The notes under the pieces: model-generated
What the model was told of the DNA's origin: nothing
Database searches by the model: none
Seen by the model: only the letters and a program-made list of their open reading frames with translations
Source: Ruminococcus sp. XPD3002
Lineage (GTDB): Bacteria > Bacillota > Clostridia > Oscillospirales > Ruminococcaceae
NCBI GenBank assembly: GCA_900119535.1
Contig: FPJT01000016.1
Coordinates: 1 to 64,000 of the forward strand
Direction of reading: 5' to 3'
Length of the DNA stretch: 64,000 nt
In this document: one piece after another, positions 17,816 through 27,042 of the stretch
Layout: each line of letters starts with the position of its first letter
Numbering within the stretch: position 1 is the first letter of the stretch
Translations under genes and position numbers: made by a program

Positions 17816-18574
17816 ATGAATACTATTCTTGAAGTTAATGACCTTTGCAAGACATACATCATAAACAAGAGACAGAACAACGTGCTGAGAAACGTGAATT
17901 TCAGCATCAGCAAGGGCGAAATGGTCGCAGTTATGGGACCTTCGGGCTCGGGCAAATCCACACTGCTGTATACCGTTTCGGGAATGGACAAAATGACATC
18001 GGGCAGCGTAAAGTTCTGCGGCTCGGACCTTGCTGACATGAACGAGAACCAGCTTGCAAAAATGCGTCTCGACGATATGGGTTTCATCTTCCAGCAGATG
18101 TACATGATGAAGAACCTCTCCATTATCGATAATATCATACTTCCTGCGGTAAAATCGGACAAGAAAAAGAGCTCCCGCAAGAACATCATGAAGCGCGGAA
18201 GAGACCTTATGCACCGTCTCGGCATAAGCGATATCGCCGAAAACGATATCAACGAGGTATCGGGCGGTCAGCTCCAGAGAGCATGTATCTGCCGTAGTAT
18301 GATAAACTCTCCCGATATGATTTTTGCGGACGAGCCTACAGGCGCTCTTAACCGCAACTCCTCGGACGAAGTAATGGATGAGCTCAACAAACTCAACAAC
18401 GACGGCACTACCATTATGCTCGTAACACACGATGCGAAGGTCGCAGCAAAATGCACCCGTGTGCTCTACATAGTTGACGGAAACATCCGAGGTGAGTATA
18501 ATATTAACAAAGAGCATTCGCTCCACGAACGTGAACGCAGTCTCAACAACTGGCTGCTGGAAATGGGTTGGTAA
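17816..18574 (+). CDS. ABC transporter ATP-binding protein (MacB/LolD type)
   Basis: A 252-residue ATPase: Walker A GPSGSGKST (41-49), signature VSGGQ (148-152), Walker B MIFADE (168-173), followed by the D-loop and the H-loop His (LVTHDAKVAAKCTR). It powers the FtsX permease encoded just upstream. The ribosome site is AAAGGAGAG. It ends one base before the response regulator ATG, so the transporter and two-component genes form one operon. Confidence 0.93.
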   Translation: MNTILEVNDLCKTYIINKRQNNVLRNVNFSISKGEMVAVMGPSGSGKSTLLYTVSGMDKMTSGSVKFCGSDLADMNENQLAKMRLDDMGFIFQQMYMMKNLSIIDNIILPAVKSDKKKSSRKNIMKRGRDLMHRLGISDIAENDINEVSGGQLQRACICRSMINSPDMIFADEPTGALNRNSSDEVMDELNKLNNDGTTIMLVTHDAKVAAKCTRVLYIVDGNIRGEYNINKEHSLHERERSLNNWLLEMGW

Positions 18575-18575
18575 T

Positions 18576-19241
18576 ATGGTAGATATACTTATCGTTGAAG
18601 ATAACGAGGAACTCAGCGGACTGCTGAGCGAATTCCTCAGAGCCGAAAATTATACGGTCAGCACCGCCGCAGATGCTGAAAAAGCCTTGTCCCTGTTTGA
18701 AAAATACGGGGCAAGGCTTGTCCTGCTTGATATCAATCTCCCGGGGATAGACGGTTTCGCAGTTTGCAGCAGGATAAGGGCAAAGGACAACACTCCCATT
18801 ATCGTCCTCACCGCAAGGACTGACAAAGAGGATAAGCTCAGGGGCATACTCCTGGGTGCTGACGACTACATCGAAAAGCCTTACGATATAGACATCCTCA
18901 TCGCAAAAATCAAGGGCATATTCGTCCGCCGTCTTGCTATGGACAGGATAACCGACGGCAATATCTCCCTTAACCTCGCCGACGGCACTGCCGAAAAGGA
19001 CGGTGTCCCCCTCACCATGACCTCGAAGGAATTCGAGCTTCTCCACCTGCTTATCTCCAACAAGGGACAGACTCTCGGCAAGGACCTTATTTTCAGCAGG
19101 ATATGGGGCGCAGACAGCGAATCCGAACCGCAGACACTTACCGTTCACATCAAGTGGCTCAGGGAGAAGATCGAAAACGATCCGAAAAATCCCGAGAGGA
19201 TAATAACCGTGTGGGGCAAGGGCTACCGCTGGGAGGGCTGA
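18576..19241 (+). CDS. OmpR-family response regulator
   Basis: A 221-residue regulator. The receiver domain has Glu8-Asp9, phosphoacceptor Asp52 (LVLLDINLPGIDG), Thr in VLTART and Lys in IEKPYD. The winged-helix DNA-binding domain (about 125-221) ends with the typical VHIKWLREKIENDP and VWGKGYRWEG. The frame opens 102 bases earlier inside the ATPase gene, but the start at 18576 gives the exact receiver N-terminus. It probably regulates the linked ABC transporter. Confidence 0.93.
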   Translation: MVDILIVEDNEELSGLLSEFLRAENYTVSTAADAEKALSLFEKYGARLVLLDINLPGIDGFAVCSRIRAKDNTPIIVLTARTDKEDKLRGILLGADDYIEKPYDIDILIAKIKGIFVRRLAMDRITDGNISLNLADGTAEKDGVPLTMTSKEFELLHLLISNKGQTLGKDLIFSRIWGADSESEPQTLTVHIKWLREKIENDPKNPERIITVWGKGYRWEG

Positions 19242-19242
19242 T

Positions 19243-20475
19243 ATGAAGAGCTTCGACAGGATGATCGCTGCGGCAGTCATAATAATGCTTGCCCTTGCGG
19301 CTGCGTTCAATCTCATAATGACAAGGGAAAACAGGGCGCGTCAGCCCCTTTACAAAATAGAGATAAACCGCATAGTTCAGGCTGCCGAACACGGCGAAAC
19401 GGTCCGTGCGGAGGACTATGACAATATAACAGGCATTTACCGCTATGACGGCAGCAGCAGTTTTTTCGACACCGACAGCGAGTACGCCGTAAGAGAGATA
19501 AACGGCGAGCTTTACCGCATCGAGTATTCGGATTCAAAGGAAATACGAGAACAAAGTCTCCGCAGAACAGTAAATATCGCCATTGCAGCCGTATCGCTTC
19601 TTCTGCTTGCCTTTCTGCTCTATATAAGACAGAGCATCATAAAGCCCTTCAACGAGATAAGCGGACTTCCCGAACAGCTTTCCAAAAGGAATCTCACTAT
19701 GCCTCTCAAGGAGCGTAAAAGCCGGTATTTCGGAAAATTTATCTGGGGACTCGATATGCTCCGCCACGAGCTTGAGACCTCACGCAGCAAGGAGCTTGAA
19801 CACGCCAAAAAGGAAAAGACCTTCCTCCTTTCCCTATCCCACGATATAAAGACTCCCCTTTCAGCTGTAAAGCTCTACGCAAAGGGCATTTCCTCGGGAC
19901 TTTACACCACAAAGGAAAAAACGGCTTCCGCTGCCGAAAATATCAACAGCAAAGCCGATGAGATTGAGAATATCGTTTCAGAGCTTATGGGCAGTCTCAG
20001 CAGCGACTTCATGAATTTTGAAGTTAATAAGAGCGAGTTCTACCTCTCCCGCGTAATGGACAGGATAGAGGACTATTACCGCGATAAGCTAACGGTATCG
20101 GGCACAGACTTCACCATAGAGAAGTATAGGGACTGCATCCTCTCGGGCGATCCCGACAGGCTTGAAGAGGTGCTTCAGAACATCATCGAAAATGCCGTGA
20201 AATACGGTGACGGCGGAAGCATATCCGTAAGCTTCTCCGACGAGGAGGACTGCCGCCTCATCACCGTTAGCAACACAGGCTGTACCCTCCCCGAACAGGA
20301 ACTGTCCAACGTTTTCGACAGCTTCTGGAGAGGCTCGAATTCAGGCTCACAGCCCGGCAGCGGACTCGGACTCTATATCTGCCGCCGCCTTATGGAGCTT
20401 ATGGGCGGAGATATCTACGCCGAAGTTTCCTCGGGCTGTATGAATGTCACCGCAGTCTGCCGCAAACAGGTCTGA
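19243..20475 (+). CDS. Sensor histidine kinase
   Basis: A 410-residue membrane kinase: helix 1 (about 7-26), an extracellular loop of about 80 residues (27-107), helix 2 (about 108-128), linker, H-box with phosphoacceptor His200 (LSLSHDIKTPLS), N-box near 310 (NIIENAVKYG), and G-boxes (SGLGLYICRRLM). The extracellular loop is longer than in the intramembrane-sensing kinases of Bce modules, so it may bind a ligand directly. The gene starts one base after the response regulator stop. Confidence 0.93.
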   Translation: MKSFDRMIAAAVIIMLALAAAFNLIMTRENRARQPLYKIEINRIVQAAEHGETVRAEDYDNITGIYRYDGSSSFFDTDSEYAVREINGELYRIEYSDSKEIREQSLRRTVNIAIAAVSLLLLAFLLYIRQSIIKPFNEISGLPEQLSKRNLTMPLKERKSRYFGKFIWGLDMLRHELETSRSKELEHAKKEKTFLLSLSHDIKTPLSAVKLYAKGISSGLYTTKEKTASAAENINSKADEIENIVSELMGSLSSDFMNFEVNKSEFYLSRVMDRIEDYYRDKLTVSGTDFTIEKYRDCILSGDPDRLEEVLQNIIENAVKYGDGGSISVSFSDEEDCRLITVSNTGCTLPEQELSNVFDSFWRGSNSGSQPGSGLGLYICRRLMELMGGDIYAEVSSGCMNVTAVCRKQV

Positions 20476-20548
20476 GCTCAGGGTTTTATCTTTATGACCG
20501 CCTCAATACCGCTGTTGAGTGTTCACTGTGATGAAACCAAGCTTCATA

Positions 20549-20818
20549 TTATCTCACCTCAAAATTATAATCATTGTGCAGGGGAACATTCTCCGCTGTG
20601 ATGCGCTCAACGCTTCCCCAGGAGTGGTCTTCCATTGCCTGTATGAGGTCCTCTATGTCACGGGCTGTGCCTTCCGCTTCCATTTCGACCGAACCGTCGG
20701 GAAGGTTCCTCACCCACCCCGATATACCAAGGCGGCGCGCGGTGCTGCTTGCCTTCCAGCGGAAGCCTACTCCCTGAACATAGCCGTAGAATATGATGTG
20801 TTTCCTTATCTTGTCCAT
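20549..20818 (-). CDS. acyP: Acylphosphatase
   Basis: An 89-residue acylphosphatase that hydrolyses carboxyl-phosphate bonds. The active-site motif GYVQGVGFRW (Arg binding phosphate) and the second motif GWVRNLPDGSVE with the catalytic Asn are intact. It starts directly after the stop of the YgjP-like gene with no spacer, so the two are cotranscribed. It converges with the histidine kinase gene; the 73 bp between them shows no clear terminator. Confidence 0.93.
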   Translation of the reverse strand: MDKIRKHIIFYGYVQGVGFRWKASSTARRLGISGWVRNLPDGSVEMEAEGTARDIEDLIQAMEDHSWGSVERITAENVPLHNDYNFEVR

Positions 20819-21403
20819 TTATTTCTCCTTCATTCCTGCAAGCATTCTTCCGATAAGCAGTTTACCGTTTTCCTTAAGCCACTTATTGCACCTGTCGTAT
20901 TCGGGGAAAACACGGTAAACGTCCTCGTAAAAAGCCTTTGAGTGATCCATGTGCAGACGGTGACAAAGCTCGTGTACCACCACGGAATCCAGCACTTCCT
21001 CGGGTACCGCCATAAGAAGGCAGTTGAAATTGAGGTTGCCCTTTGCGGTACAGCTTCCCCACCTTGTCTTCTGATTGCGAATAGTAATCCTGCCGTATGT
21101 AACTCCGAGTTTTTCTGCGTAGTACCGCACTTTTTCGGGTATTACACGAAGCGCCTTCTGTGCCATTTCTTCCAGCTCGTCCGCTGTAAAGGGTTCAAGC
21201 TGTTCAAGCTCGCTGTTTCTTTTCAGAGCGGCAGCTGTATGTGCTTCTATCCACTTTCTGTTTTTTTCGATCATTTCGGAAATGTCCCTGTCGGAATACC
21301 ATAAAGGTACACGGACTATCAGTTTTCCCTCGTCAGATATCTGCAATGCTGCGGACTTTCTTCTGCTTCGGATTATCTCGGCATCAGCCGCAAATCTCTG
21401 CAT
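20819..21403 (-). CDS. YgjP-like zinc metalloprotease (DUF45, M48 fold)
   Basis: A 194-residue cytoplasmic protein with the zinc motif HELCHRLHMDHSKAF (HExxH in the form HELCH). The preceding segments TYGRITIRNQKTRWGSCTAKGNLNFN and VVVHELCH are hallmarks of the YgjP/DUF45 family, sometimes linked to restriction or repair loci. The physiological substrate is unknown. First gene of a two-gene unit with acyP. Confidence 0.88.
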   Translation of the reverse strand: MQRFAADAEIIRSRRKSAALQISDEGKLIVRVPLWYSDRDISEMIEKNRKWIEAHTAAALKRNSELEQLEPFTADELEEMAQKALRVIPEKVRYYAEKLGVTYGRITIRNQKTRWGSCTAKGNLNFNCLLMAVPEEVLDSVVVHELCHRLHMDHSKAFYEDVYRVFPEYDRCNKWLKENGKLLIGRMLAGMKEK

Positions 21404-21597
21404 AGTTCATCAACTCCAAATCATCATATATTCAACCGTTAACCGTAGGGAACACTGCCCTCGGCATTCCGCCGGCATACGTAAAATTCCCCGACACCCT
21501 GAAACCCTGTAGGTGCCGCCTTTGGCGATCCGCTCTTGCAGACCGTATGTATTGGATTATGCGGGCTTCCAAAGGCAGCCCCTACAAGCTAACATCT
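21404..21597. repeat. Intergenic dispersed repeat segment
   Basis: No gene is seen. The stretch carries pieces of the dispersed motifs GTAGGGAACACTGCCCTCGG, CTGTAGGTGCCGCCTTTGG and CCAAAGGCAGCCCCTACAAG, able to form short hairpins. Related pieces occur at 11540-11560 and 61760-61960. Confidence 0.5.
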
Positions 21598-21622
21598 AAA
21601 AGGGCGCACAATGTGCGCCCTT
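21598..21622 (-). terminator. Terminator-like hairpin after the OmpA-domain gene
   Basis: AAGGGCGCAC and GTGCGCCCTT form a 10-bp stem with a short loop just downstream (minus strand) of the OmpA-domain gene, followed on that strand by TTAGA. A near-identical stem lies at 53866-53889 after paaK, so it is also a repeat family. Confidence 0.55.
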
Positions 21623-21633
21623 CATGCTTTTTG

Positions 21634-23256
21634 TCACTGTTCAAGGTTGATGATGAACTTGAATGAAACTCGGCGGCTTGCACCCATATTAACTGTGCCG
21701 TCCTCGTTGAGGATAGGCTTGTCATATGCATAGCCAACAGCTTCAAGCATATTTCCGAGTTTTCCGAGAGCTGCCTCGTCAAGTCCCGATTCGCCTGTAA
21801 GGCAGTAGTTCTTAACGTTATCGGCTCTTTCCTGAGAAAGCTTCTGGTTGTATTCATAGCTTCCGTTCGTATCGGTATGTCCCTCGACTGTGATAGTCTT
21901 GATGAATCCGTCGTACTTCTCGTTGAAGATGACAGAGGTATAAGCAGTAAGGAAGCGGTTTATGAAGTCCTTACCTTCATCCGAAACATCCGAGCTTTCA
22001 GATGAGAAGAGTACCAGTGAGTCGAGCGCGATCTCACCTGTTTCACGGTTTATGGAAGCGCCTACTCCTGCGCTGTCGAAAGCACTCTGAAGGTCATTGT
22101 AAAGTTCATCGTTCTTGTTGATGATCTCCTCGACCTTCTCGGTATCCATTTCCTTAAGTGTCTGAGCGTCGTTGATAGAGAGGTTAGCGTTTACGTTCTG
22201 GGTGTAGATATCCCATGAACGTGCGGTATAGTAGTATCTCTTATTACCGTCTGTAAGAACTATACCGTCATCATCGCAGTAGAAGTAAGCAAGCTGACTG
22301 AATGTCTCTCCGCTTGCGTCAGCCCACCTGAGACGGCAGATACCGTCCTCGCAGAGCTGTATATTGACATCACGGTTTTCTCTGTCGCCGAGCTTGATAT
22401 AGTCCTGAGAATCGGCTGTGAAATTAAGCTCCTGCACCTCATTGAACTTATCCGAGCCGTCCTTCAGCGAGCACTCGGTAAGATCTATCTCCTGGTTATT
22501 GTAGAGGTCCTCGGCATAGAGCTTAACGCTCTTGTTGCCCTTGCTGAAAACAATTGTAGGACCGTCGAACTTGAAGGTATATTTCAGGTTCTTGCCTGTA
22601 AATGAGTAGTCAAGCTGGTTTGCATCGGAATCATAATTGAAGTTTCTTACGGGATTAAATGATATGGTATCGCCCTTTACCGTATATGAAGCCTGAACCG
22701 TCTGACGTGCGCCGTCAGCTGAAACGAAATAGAGGTTCATGAAATTATGTCCCGAGAGATAGTTCATAGCCGTAACGTTGGAATGAGGACCTGCCTCGAT
22801 ACGATACGGCAGAGCAGTTACGGGAACATCGAAGCTGCTGCACTCCATATAGTCCATTTCAGAAGCGAACTTTGCAGCATCTTCCTCCGAGAGCTGAACT
22901 CCCTTCACGCCTGCCTTGGTATATTTACCGAAGAACATTTCGGGAGTGTACTCGACCTTCTCATAGACAGCAGCCGGATCTTCAACATAAGCAAGAGCTT
23001 TTTCGGGATCAACACTGAGTTCATCCTGCTGCATAAAGGTCATTTCAGCCTCTTCCGCATTCTCTTCTTCAGCAACGGTATTGCCTTCCTCATCGGTAGC
23101 TGCCTGATCGGATGCTTCTTCCTTCTGGCTCATCATATCCGAATAAGTTATGACCTCCGAGCTCTCACCGTAAAGCACCTCGGCTGCACCGCAGCCCGAT
23201 GAAAGTGAAGCAACTGTCAGTGCAGCAGCTGAAGCGATTATCTTTCTGATATTCAT
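21634..23256 (-). CDS. Lipoprotein with C-terminal OmpA-like peptidoglycan-binding domain
   Basis: A 540-residue exported protein. A signal sequence ends SLSSGCG, a plausible though weak lipobox with Cys22. It is followed by an acidic linker, a long central region with no recognised fold (about 90-390), and an OmpA-like domain (about 400-540; VTVEGHTDTNGSYEYNQ and LSQERADNVKNYC). OmpA domains bind peptidoglycan. Third gene of an operon with a GGDEF membrane protein (28 bp upstream) and a sugar-binding lipoprotein, suggesting an envelope-linked sensing complex. Confidence 0.8.
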   Translation of the reverse strand: MNIRKIIASAAALTVASLSSGCGAAEVLYGESSEVITYSDMMSQKEEASDQAATDEEGNTVAEEENAEEAEMTFMQQDELSVDPEKALAYVEDPAAVYEKVEYTPEMFFGKYTKAGVKGVQLSEEDAAKFASEMDYMECSSFDVPVTALPYRIEAGPHSNVTAMNYLSGHNFMNLYFVSADGARQTVQASYTVKGDTISFNPVRNFNYDSDANQLDYSFTGKNLKYTFKFDGPTIVFSKGNKSVKLYAEDLYNNQEIDLTECSLKDGSDKFNEVQELNFTADSQDYIKLGDRENRDVNIQLCEDGICRLRWADASGETFSQLAYFYCDDDGIVLTDGNKRYYYTARSWDIYTQNVNANLSINDAQTLKEMDTEKVEEIINKNDELYNDLQSAFDSAGVGASINRETGEIALDSLVLFSSESSDVSDEGKDFINRFLTAYTSVIFNEKYDGFIKTITVEGHTDTNGSYEYNQKLSQERADNVKNYCLTGESGLDEAALGKLGNMLEAVGYAYDKPILNEDGTVNMGASRRVSFKFIINLEQ

Positions 23257-23284
23257 ATTATAACAATTCCTTTCAGTCGCCGTA

Positions 23285-24478
23285 TCAGATACTGTTTACG
23301 GTTGCAACGGCATTTCCGCCGTTCAGCTTTACCTGACGCATGGCGTTATCCATTTTAACGAGAAGAGTGTCAACATTAAGTCCGTCGCTTGGCAGGTAGT
23401 GGTAAACACTTCCCGATGCTGTTGTCTGTACGGTAAGTCCGAGTATATTGAAAGGAGCAGACATGCTCGCACGTATCTTATCAGCGATCCTCTGAGCGTG
23501 GGTATCGGGAACGTCGCTGTGGAAAATGAAGCAGAATTCGTTGCCCGAGATATTGTAGATATCAGCAACATCTCCGAAGTCTGCCGAAAGCTTTGCAGCA
23601 ACTGCCGAGATATACTCATCACCGAAGTTGTAGCCGTAAGAGTCGTTGAACGACTTGAAGCCGTCCATATCAAGTACAGCCACATTGAACTGGTCTGTCT
23701 CCATACGTTCCTCGAGATCGTCCACAAGGGCGTAACGGTTCTTCATACCTGTGATAAGGTTTGTGACCGTAAGGTCCTGCATCTTCTGGTTGGACTGCTC
23801 GATACGCTGACCTGCTGCTGCAAGACGTGTATTCTGAGCATCGATCTCCTTGTTTGCCTTCTTAACTCTGCTTGCTGCAAGTGCAATGCCTATCTCACCG
23901 AGGATAAGCGCAAGACCAAGTATACCGTTTGCAATTATGTAGTAGCGGAAATTCTTCTGAAGCATGTTCTCGGCGTGTTTTGAACCGAGTTCGGTAACGG
24001 CATCGAGCATTTCTCTTGCAACAGTAGCTGTGGGGTATATCTCCTGCATGAAGATATCGCCTGCGTTCTTGTTTTCGGTATCGGATATATCACCGAACAC
24101 CTCGTTGAGTTTCTTTTCGTATGCGTTGATAGCGATCTTAGCCTGAGTGTATCTGTGGAGCTCAAGTTCGCTGTGATTCTCGATCTGCTCATACTGGTTC
24201 ATATGAGTTCTGATAGAAGCGAATGCGTTTTTGATGTTGTTTACACTGTCTATTCCTGATGTTTCGTCAACTCCCGCAACGACCATGAGAACGTTCTCGT
24301 CTATCTCAGAGAACTTGTTGTTGATGGTATTAACGTGCTGTACAGAGCCGATAGAATTCTTGTTAACGTTGTCTCCTGCAATGTAGATAAGGTTGATGAG
24401 AAGCGCACTTATCGCGATAGTCAGGAAGAGGAAGAAAGCGGCAAGCTTGTATCCTGTAGTACGTGATCTGTTAGCCAT
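23285..24478 (-). CDS. Membrane protein with degenerate GGDEF domain
   Basis: A 397-residue protein: helix 1 (about 10-32), an extracytoplasmic four-helix-bundle-like sensor (about 35-175), helix 2 (about 178-200), a coiled segment (205-240) and a GGDEF-family domain (about 245-397). The signature reads SGNEF instead of GGDEF, so diguanylate cyclase activity is doubtful, although the upstream segment LDMDGFKSFNDSYGYNFGDEY is well kept. No RxxD inhibitory site is seen. It may be a GTP- or c-di-GMP-binding receiver. It is flanked by a substrate-binding lipoprotein (12 bp upstream) and an OmpA protein. Confidence 0.82.
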   Translation of the reverse strand: MANRSRTTGYKLAAFFLFLTIAISALLINLIYIAGDNVNKNSIGSVQHVNTINNKFSEIDENVLMVVAGVDETSGIDSVNNIKNAFASIRTHMNQYEQIENHSELELHRYTQAKIAINAYEKKLNEVFGDISDTENKNAGDIFMQEIYPTATVAREMLDAVTELGSKHAENMLQKNFRYYIIANGILGLALILGEIGIALAASRVKKANKEIDAQNTRLAAAGQRIEQSNQKMQDLTVTNLITGMKNRYALVDDLEERMETDQFNVAVLDMDGFKSFNDSYGYNFGDEYISAVAAKLSADFGDVADIYNISGNEFCFIFHSDVPDTHAQRIADKIRASMSAPFNILGLTVQTTASGSVYHYLPSDGLNVDTLLVKMDNAMRQVKLNGGNAVATVNSI

Positions 24479-24490
24479 AACTGTCCCTCC

Positions 24491-25504
24491 TTACTTTCCG
24501 AGAGGATAAACCAGCAGCTGAATATTATCGTCGCTGAAATTATCCTTGTTAACGAGAACCGCACCAGTATCGAGAAGAGAAGTTATGCTTTCTCCGTTAA
24601 GCATCTTGTTTGCGTATCTTACTCCGAGATATCCCATGTTGTATGGGTTCTGTACCATAGTTCCGTCGAGAACGCCGTTGTCGATGTACTTTATTACCTC
24701 GGCAGGGCAGTCGAATCCGACTACCTGAACGGAATCTGCAACGCCCATTTCATCGATAGCCTTGCAGACGCTTATGGTAACAGGCTCGTTGGTAGTATAT
24801 ATCAGCTTTACATCGGGATGCTCGCTGACAATTCTCTTAGCCTCTTCCTCGGCTCTCTGCTGAACGCCTCCGCAGTATACGATCTCTTCAAGCTTTACGT
24901 TGCTGCCGTACTGATCGGTATCCTGTACAGACTGGAGCTCGTCGGAATTATAGCCTGTAAGAGCATGAACGAAGCCGTCCATACGCTGAGTTGTCTGGAA
25001 CTCCTCAGAGTGGTTGATTATTGCGAATTTTCCTTCGCCGCCCAGTATATCACCTGCATATCTGCCTGCGATAGCGCCTGCGCCGATATTCTGCGTTGTG
25101 ATGCTGGACTGTGTATCAGCGAAGCCGGTATCGGAGTCGATAGTGATTATCGGAAGGCCCTTGTCACGCGCCTTCTGAAGAGCCTCATCCTGTCCGCTGT
25201 AGCTTATCGGGGCAAGAACTATAGCCGCAGCTCCGCTGTCGACAGCCGCCTCGATGAGTTCGTTCTGACTTTTTACAACATTTCCGCCTGTAGGAGCAGA
25301 ACATTCGATGCTAATGCCAAGCTCTTCGCCTGCCTCCTCAGCGCCCTTATTGACAGTATCCCAGTATTCTGATCCTGTTCCCTTAGCTATCACGGCTATC
25401 GTCTTTTTCTCTTCTGCCGCCTTGCTGCCGCATCCGCCAGCCAGAGCCATTGACATTGCCATACAGCTCAGAACTGTTCTTTTTAACAGCTTTTTCCCTT
25501 TCAT
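24491..25504 (-). CDS. Sugar-type ABC substrate-binding lipoprotein (Peripla_BP_4)
   Basis: A 337-residue LacI-like/RbsB-like binding protein. The signal peptide ends in a lipobox (MALAGGCGS; Cys about 23). The binding domain has KTIAVIAKGTGSEYWDTV, AAIVLAPISYSG, PIITIDSDTG and VQVVGFDCPAEVIKYI. The start at 25504 has GGAGG seven bases upstream; the frame's first ATG, 15 bases earlier, overlaps that site. No permease or transport ATPase is nearby; the downstream partners are a sensor-like GGDEF membrane protein and an OmpA protein. A ligand-sensing role is therefore more likely than transport, by inference. Confidence 0.87.
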   Translation of the reverse strand: MKGKKLLKRTVLSCMAMSMALAGGCGSKAAEEKKTIAVIAKGTGSEYWDTVNKGAEEAGEELGISIECSAPTGGNVVKSQNELIEAAVDSGAAAIVLAPISYSGQDEALQKARDKGLPIITIDSDTGFADTQSSITTQNIGAGAIAGRYAGDILGGEGKFAIINHSEEFQTTQRMDGFVHALTGYNSDELQSVQDTDQYGSNVKLEEIVYCGGVQQRAEEEAKRIVSEHPDVKLIYTTNEPVTISVCKAIDEMGVADSVQVVGFDCPAEVIKYIDNGVLDGTMVQNPYNMGYLGVRYANKMLNGESITSLLDTGAVLVNKDNFSDDNIQLLVYPLGK

Positions 25505-25574
25505 TTTTATGACCTCCATAGTTTAATTCCCGTTCCCGGGAAAAAATATGATATACCGCCCGAAAAAACCGGCT

Positions 25575-25653
25575 GCGGTAAAATAACCGCCATTTAAGTA
25601 TAATTGTGCATAGTACACATAGTTATTTTATCATATTAAAGGACAAATTGCAA
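25575..25653 (-). promoter_or_regulatory. Promoter and palindrome of the binding-protein operon
   Basis: On the minus strand TTGCAA (25653-25648) and TAAAAT (25630-25625) are 17 bp apart. Downstream, GCGGTAAAATAACCGC (25575-25590) is a palindrome in the 5' leader, a candidate operator or hairpin. The rest of the 25520-25938 gap holds only the divergent promoter at 25828 and AT-rich sequence. Confidence 0.6.
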
Positions 25654-25827
25654 GAGTATTTAAAAATAAGGGGTACAAAAATCATGAGGATTTTATATGC
25701 ATTTTTTACAAAGTGGTATATTACGAAAAGTGTAATTTAAAGCCGATATTACAGTCTTGTGCCATAGTTCGTCTTAATTTACAAAAGTGGCCTTGAAAGT
25801 TTTATGCTATTGTACTATCCATTTTTC

Positions 25828-25856
25828 TTGACAATTTTTCTGTTAAGTGGTATACT
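25828..25856 (+). promoter_or_regulatory. Promoter of the TerY-P-like island
   Basis: TTGACA (25828-25833) and TATACT (25851-25856) with 17-bp spacing stand about 80 bases upstream of the zinc-ribbon/LRR gene. No other strong promoter is apparent before the genes up to 32790. Confidence 0.75.
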
Positions 25857-25938
25857 AAAATAGTAAATAAATTAAGAGGATGCCTTAAGGCAGCCCCTTT
25901 CCAGGTTAAATTTTTTATTCAGTCAGGAGAGTTGATAT

Positions 25939-26988
25939 ATGCGCTGTGAAAAGTGCCATGCAGAGCTTGGCTCCGATGTGACAGTTTGTCCGCACTGCGG
26001 TACCCCCGTTTCGCAGAATGTCGAGGGCTTTGAAAACACCGTAGCGATCAAACGCGAACTAAAAAATATTATAGACCACCACGGCAGGGACATCATCAGG
26101 GATACAAATAAATTCGTGTCTCTTCTGAACGACTATATCCCCGAATACGAAAAGGAACGCCGCCTTCTCAAAAATATGCTGACTTCAGGCGTTCTTAAAA
26201 ACATGATGAAGGAAAACAACCAGCAGATAGCCGTGATGAAGGCTGAAAAATACATGACAAGCGAGATCTTCCTCTCGGAAACAGCAGCCGAATTCGTTCT
26301 CGTCTGCTTCACTCACCTCCTCGGATGGGAGTACACTCCCAAGCTGACAGAGGCGAAAAAAGCTATGGCAGAAGAAGCATCCGCTCCGAAGGAAGAGAAG
26401 AAAAAGAAGGACGCTCCCGTCAATATCAACGCACGTATCTTTCGTCCCTCAGACGCCATAAGATACCGCTTCAAGGGTAACATAACGATACCCGACGGCT
26501 ATACAAAGCTCGACAGCTTCTGCTTCGACGGATTCACTTTCATGCGTTCGATACAGCTTCCTCCTTCGATTGCTGCTATCGGAGAATACGCATTCTCAGA
26601 GTGCAAGCGTCTCAAAGGCGTTGAGATGCCTGCTTCACTTAAAGTCATCAAACAGGGCGCTTTCAGTCAGTGCGCTAAACTGACTATGGTAAAAATACCA
26701 AACGGCATTCTTGAGATCGAGGACAACACCTTCTCATTCTGCCGCAGTCTTGAAATCATAGAGATCCCATCAACAGTAAGCAGTATAGGCGCTGCTGCAT
26801 TTTCGGGATGTGACAGGCTGAGAAAGCTCTTCCTCCCCGAAAGCATCAAGTTCATCGACGCTGACGCTTTTTCGTATTGCCCTTCACTGGTGATACGCTG
26901 CTATGAAAATTCTTATGTTCATAAATACTGTCTGAATAATGGTATAAAATTTGAAACAGTTGCAAAAGGTACAGCTTTCAGGAGCTGA
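25939..26988 (+). CDS. Zinc-ribbon protein with BspA-type leucine-rich repeats
   Basis: A 349-residue cytoplasmic protein. An N-terminal zinc ribbon (Cys3, Cys6, Cys18, Cys21) is followed by a helical region (about 35-135), a Lys-rich linker and six or so LRR_5 repeats (about 165-335; repeated phrases such as IPSTVSSIGAAAFSGC and LPESIKFIDADAFSYC). BspA-type repeats mediate protein contacts and are often secreted, but no signal peptide is present. It opens a cluster with kinase, vWA and PP2C genes, so it is probably a scaffold or substrate in that pathway. Confidence 0.83.
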   Translation: MRCEKCHAELGSDVTVCPHCGTPVSQNVEGFENTVAIKRELKNIIDHHGRDIIRDTNKFVSLLNDYIPEYEKERRLLKNMLTSGVLKNMMKENNQQIAVMKAEKYMTSEIFLSETAAEFVLVCFTHLLGWEYTPKLTEAKKAMAEEASAPKEEKKKKDAPVNINARIFRPSDAIRYRFKGNITIPDGYTKLDSFCFDGFTFMRSIQLPPSIAAIGEYAFSECKRLKGVEMPASLKVIKQGAFSQCAKLTMVKIPNGILEIEDNTFSFCRSLEIIEIPSTVSSIGAAAFSGCDRLRKLFLPESIKFIDADAFSYCPSLVIRCYENSYVHKYCLNNGIKFETVAKGTAFRS

Positions 26989-27042
26989 TCCATACAATAA
27001 TAATGGTGATATGCAATTCAATACAGGAAGGTGGAATAACAA

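Noticed and set aside
17569-18526. Long minus-strand frames across the ABC permease and ATPase genes
   Set aside because: They mirror well-defined plus-strand genes with intact Walker and FtsX motifs.
23285-24478. Active diguanylate cyclase
   Set aside because: The signature is SGNEF rather than GGDEF or GGEEF, so activity should not be assumed.
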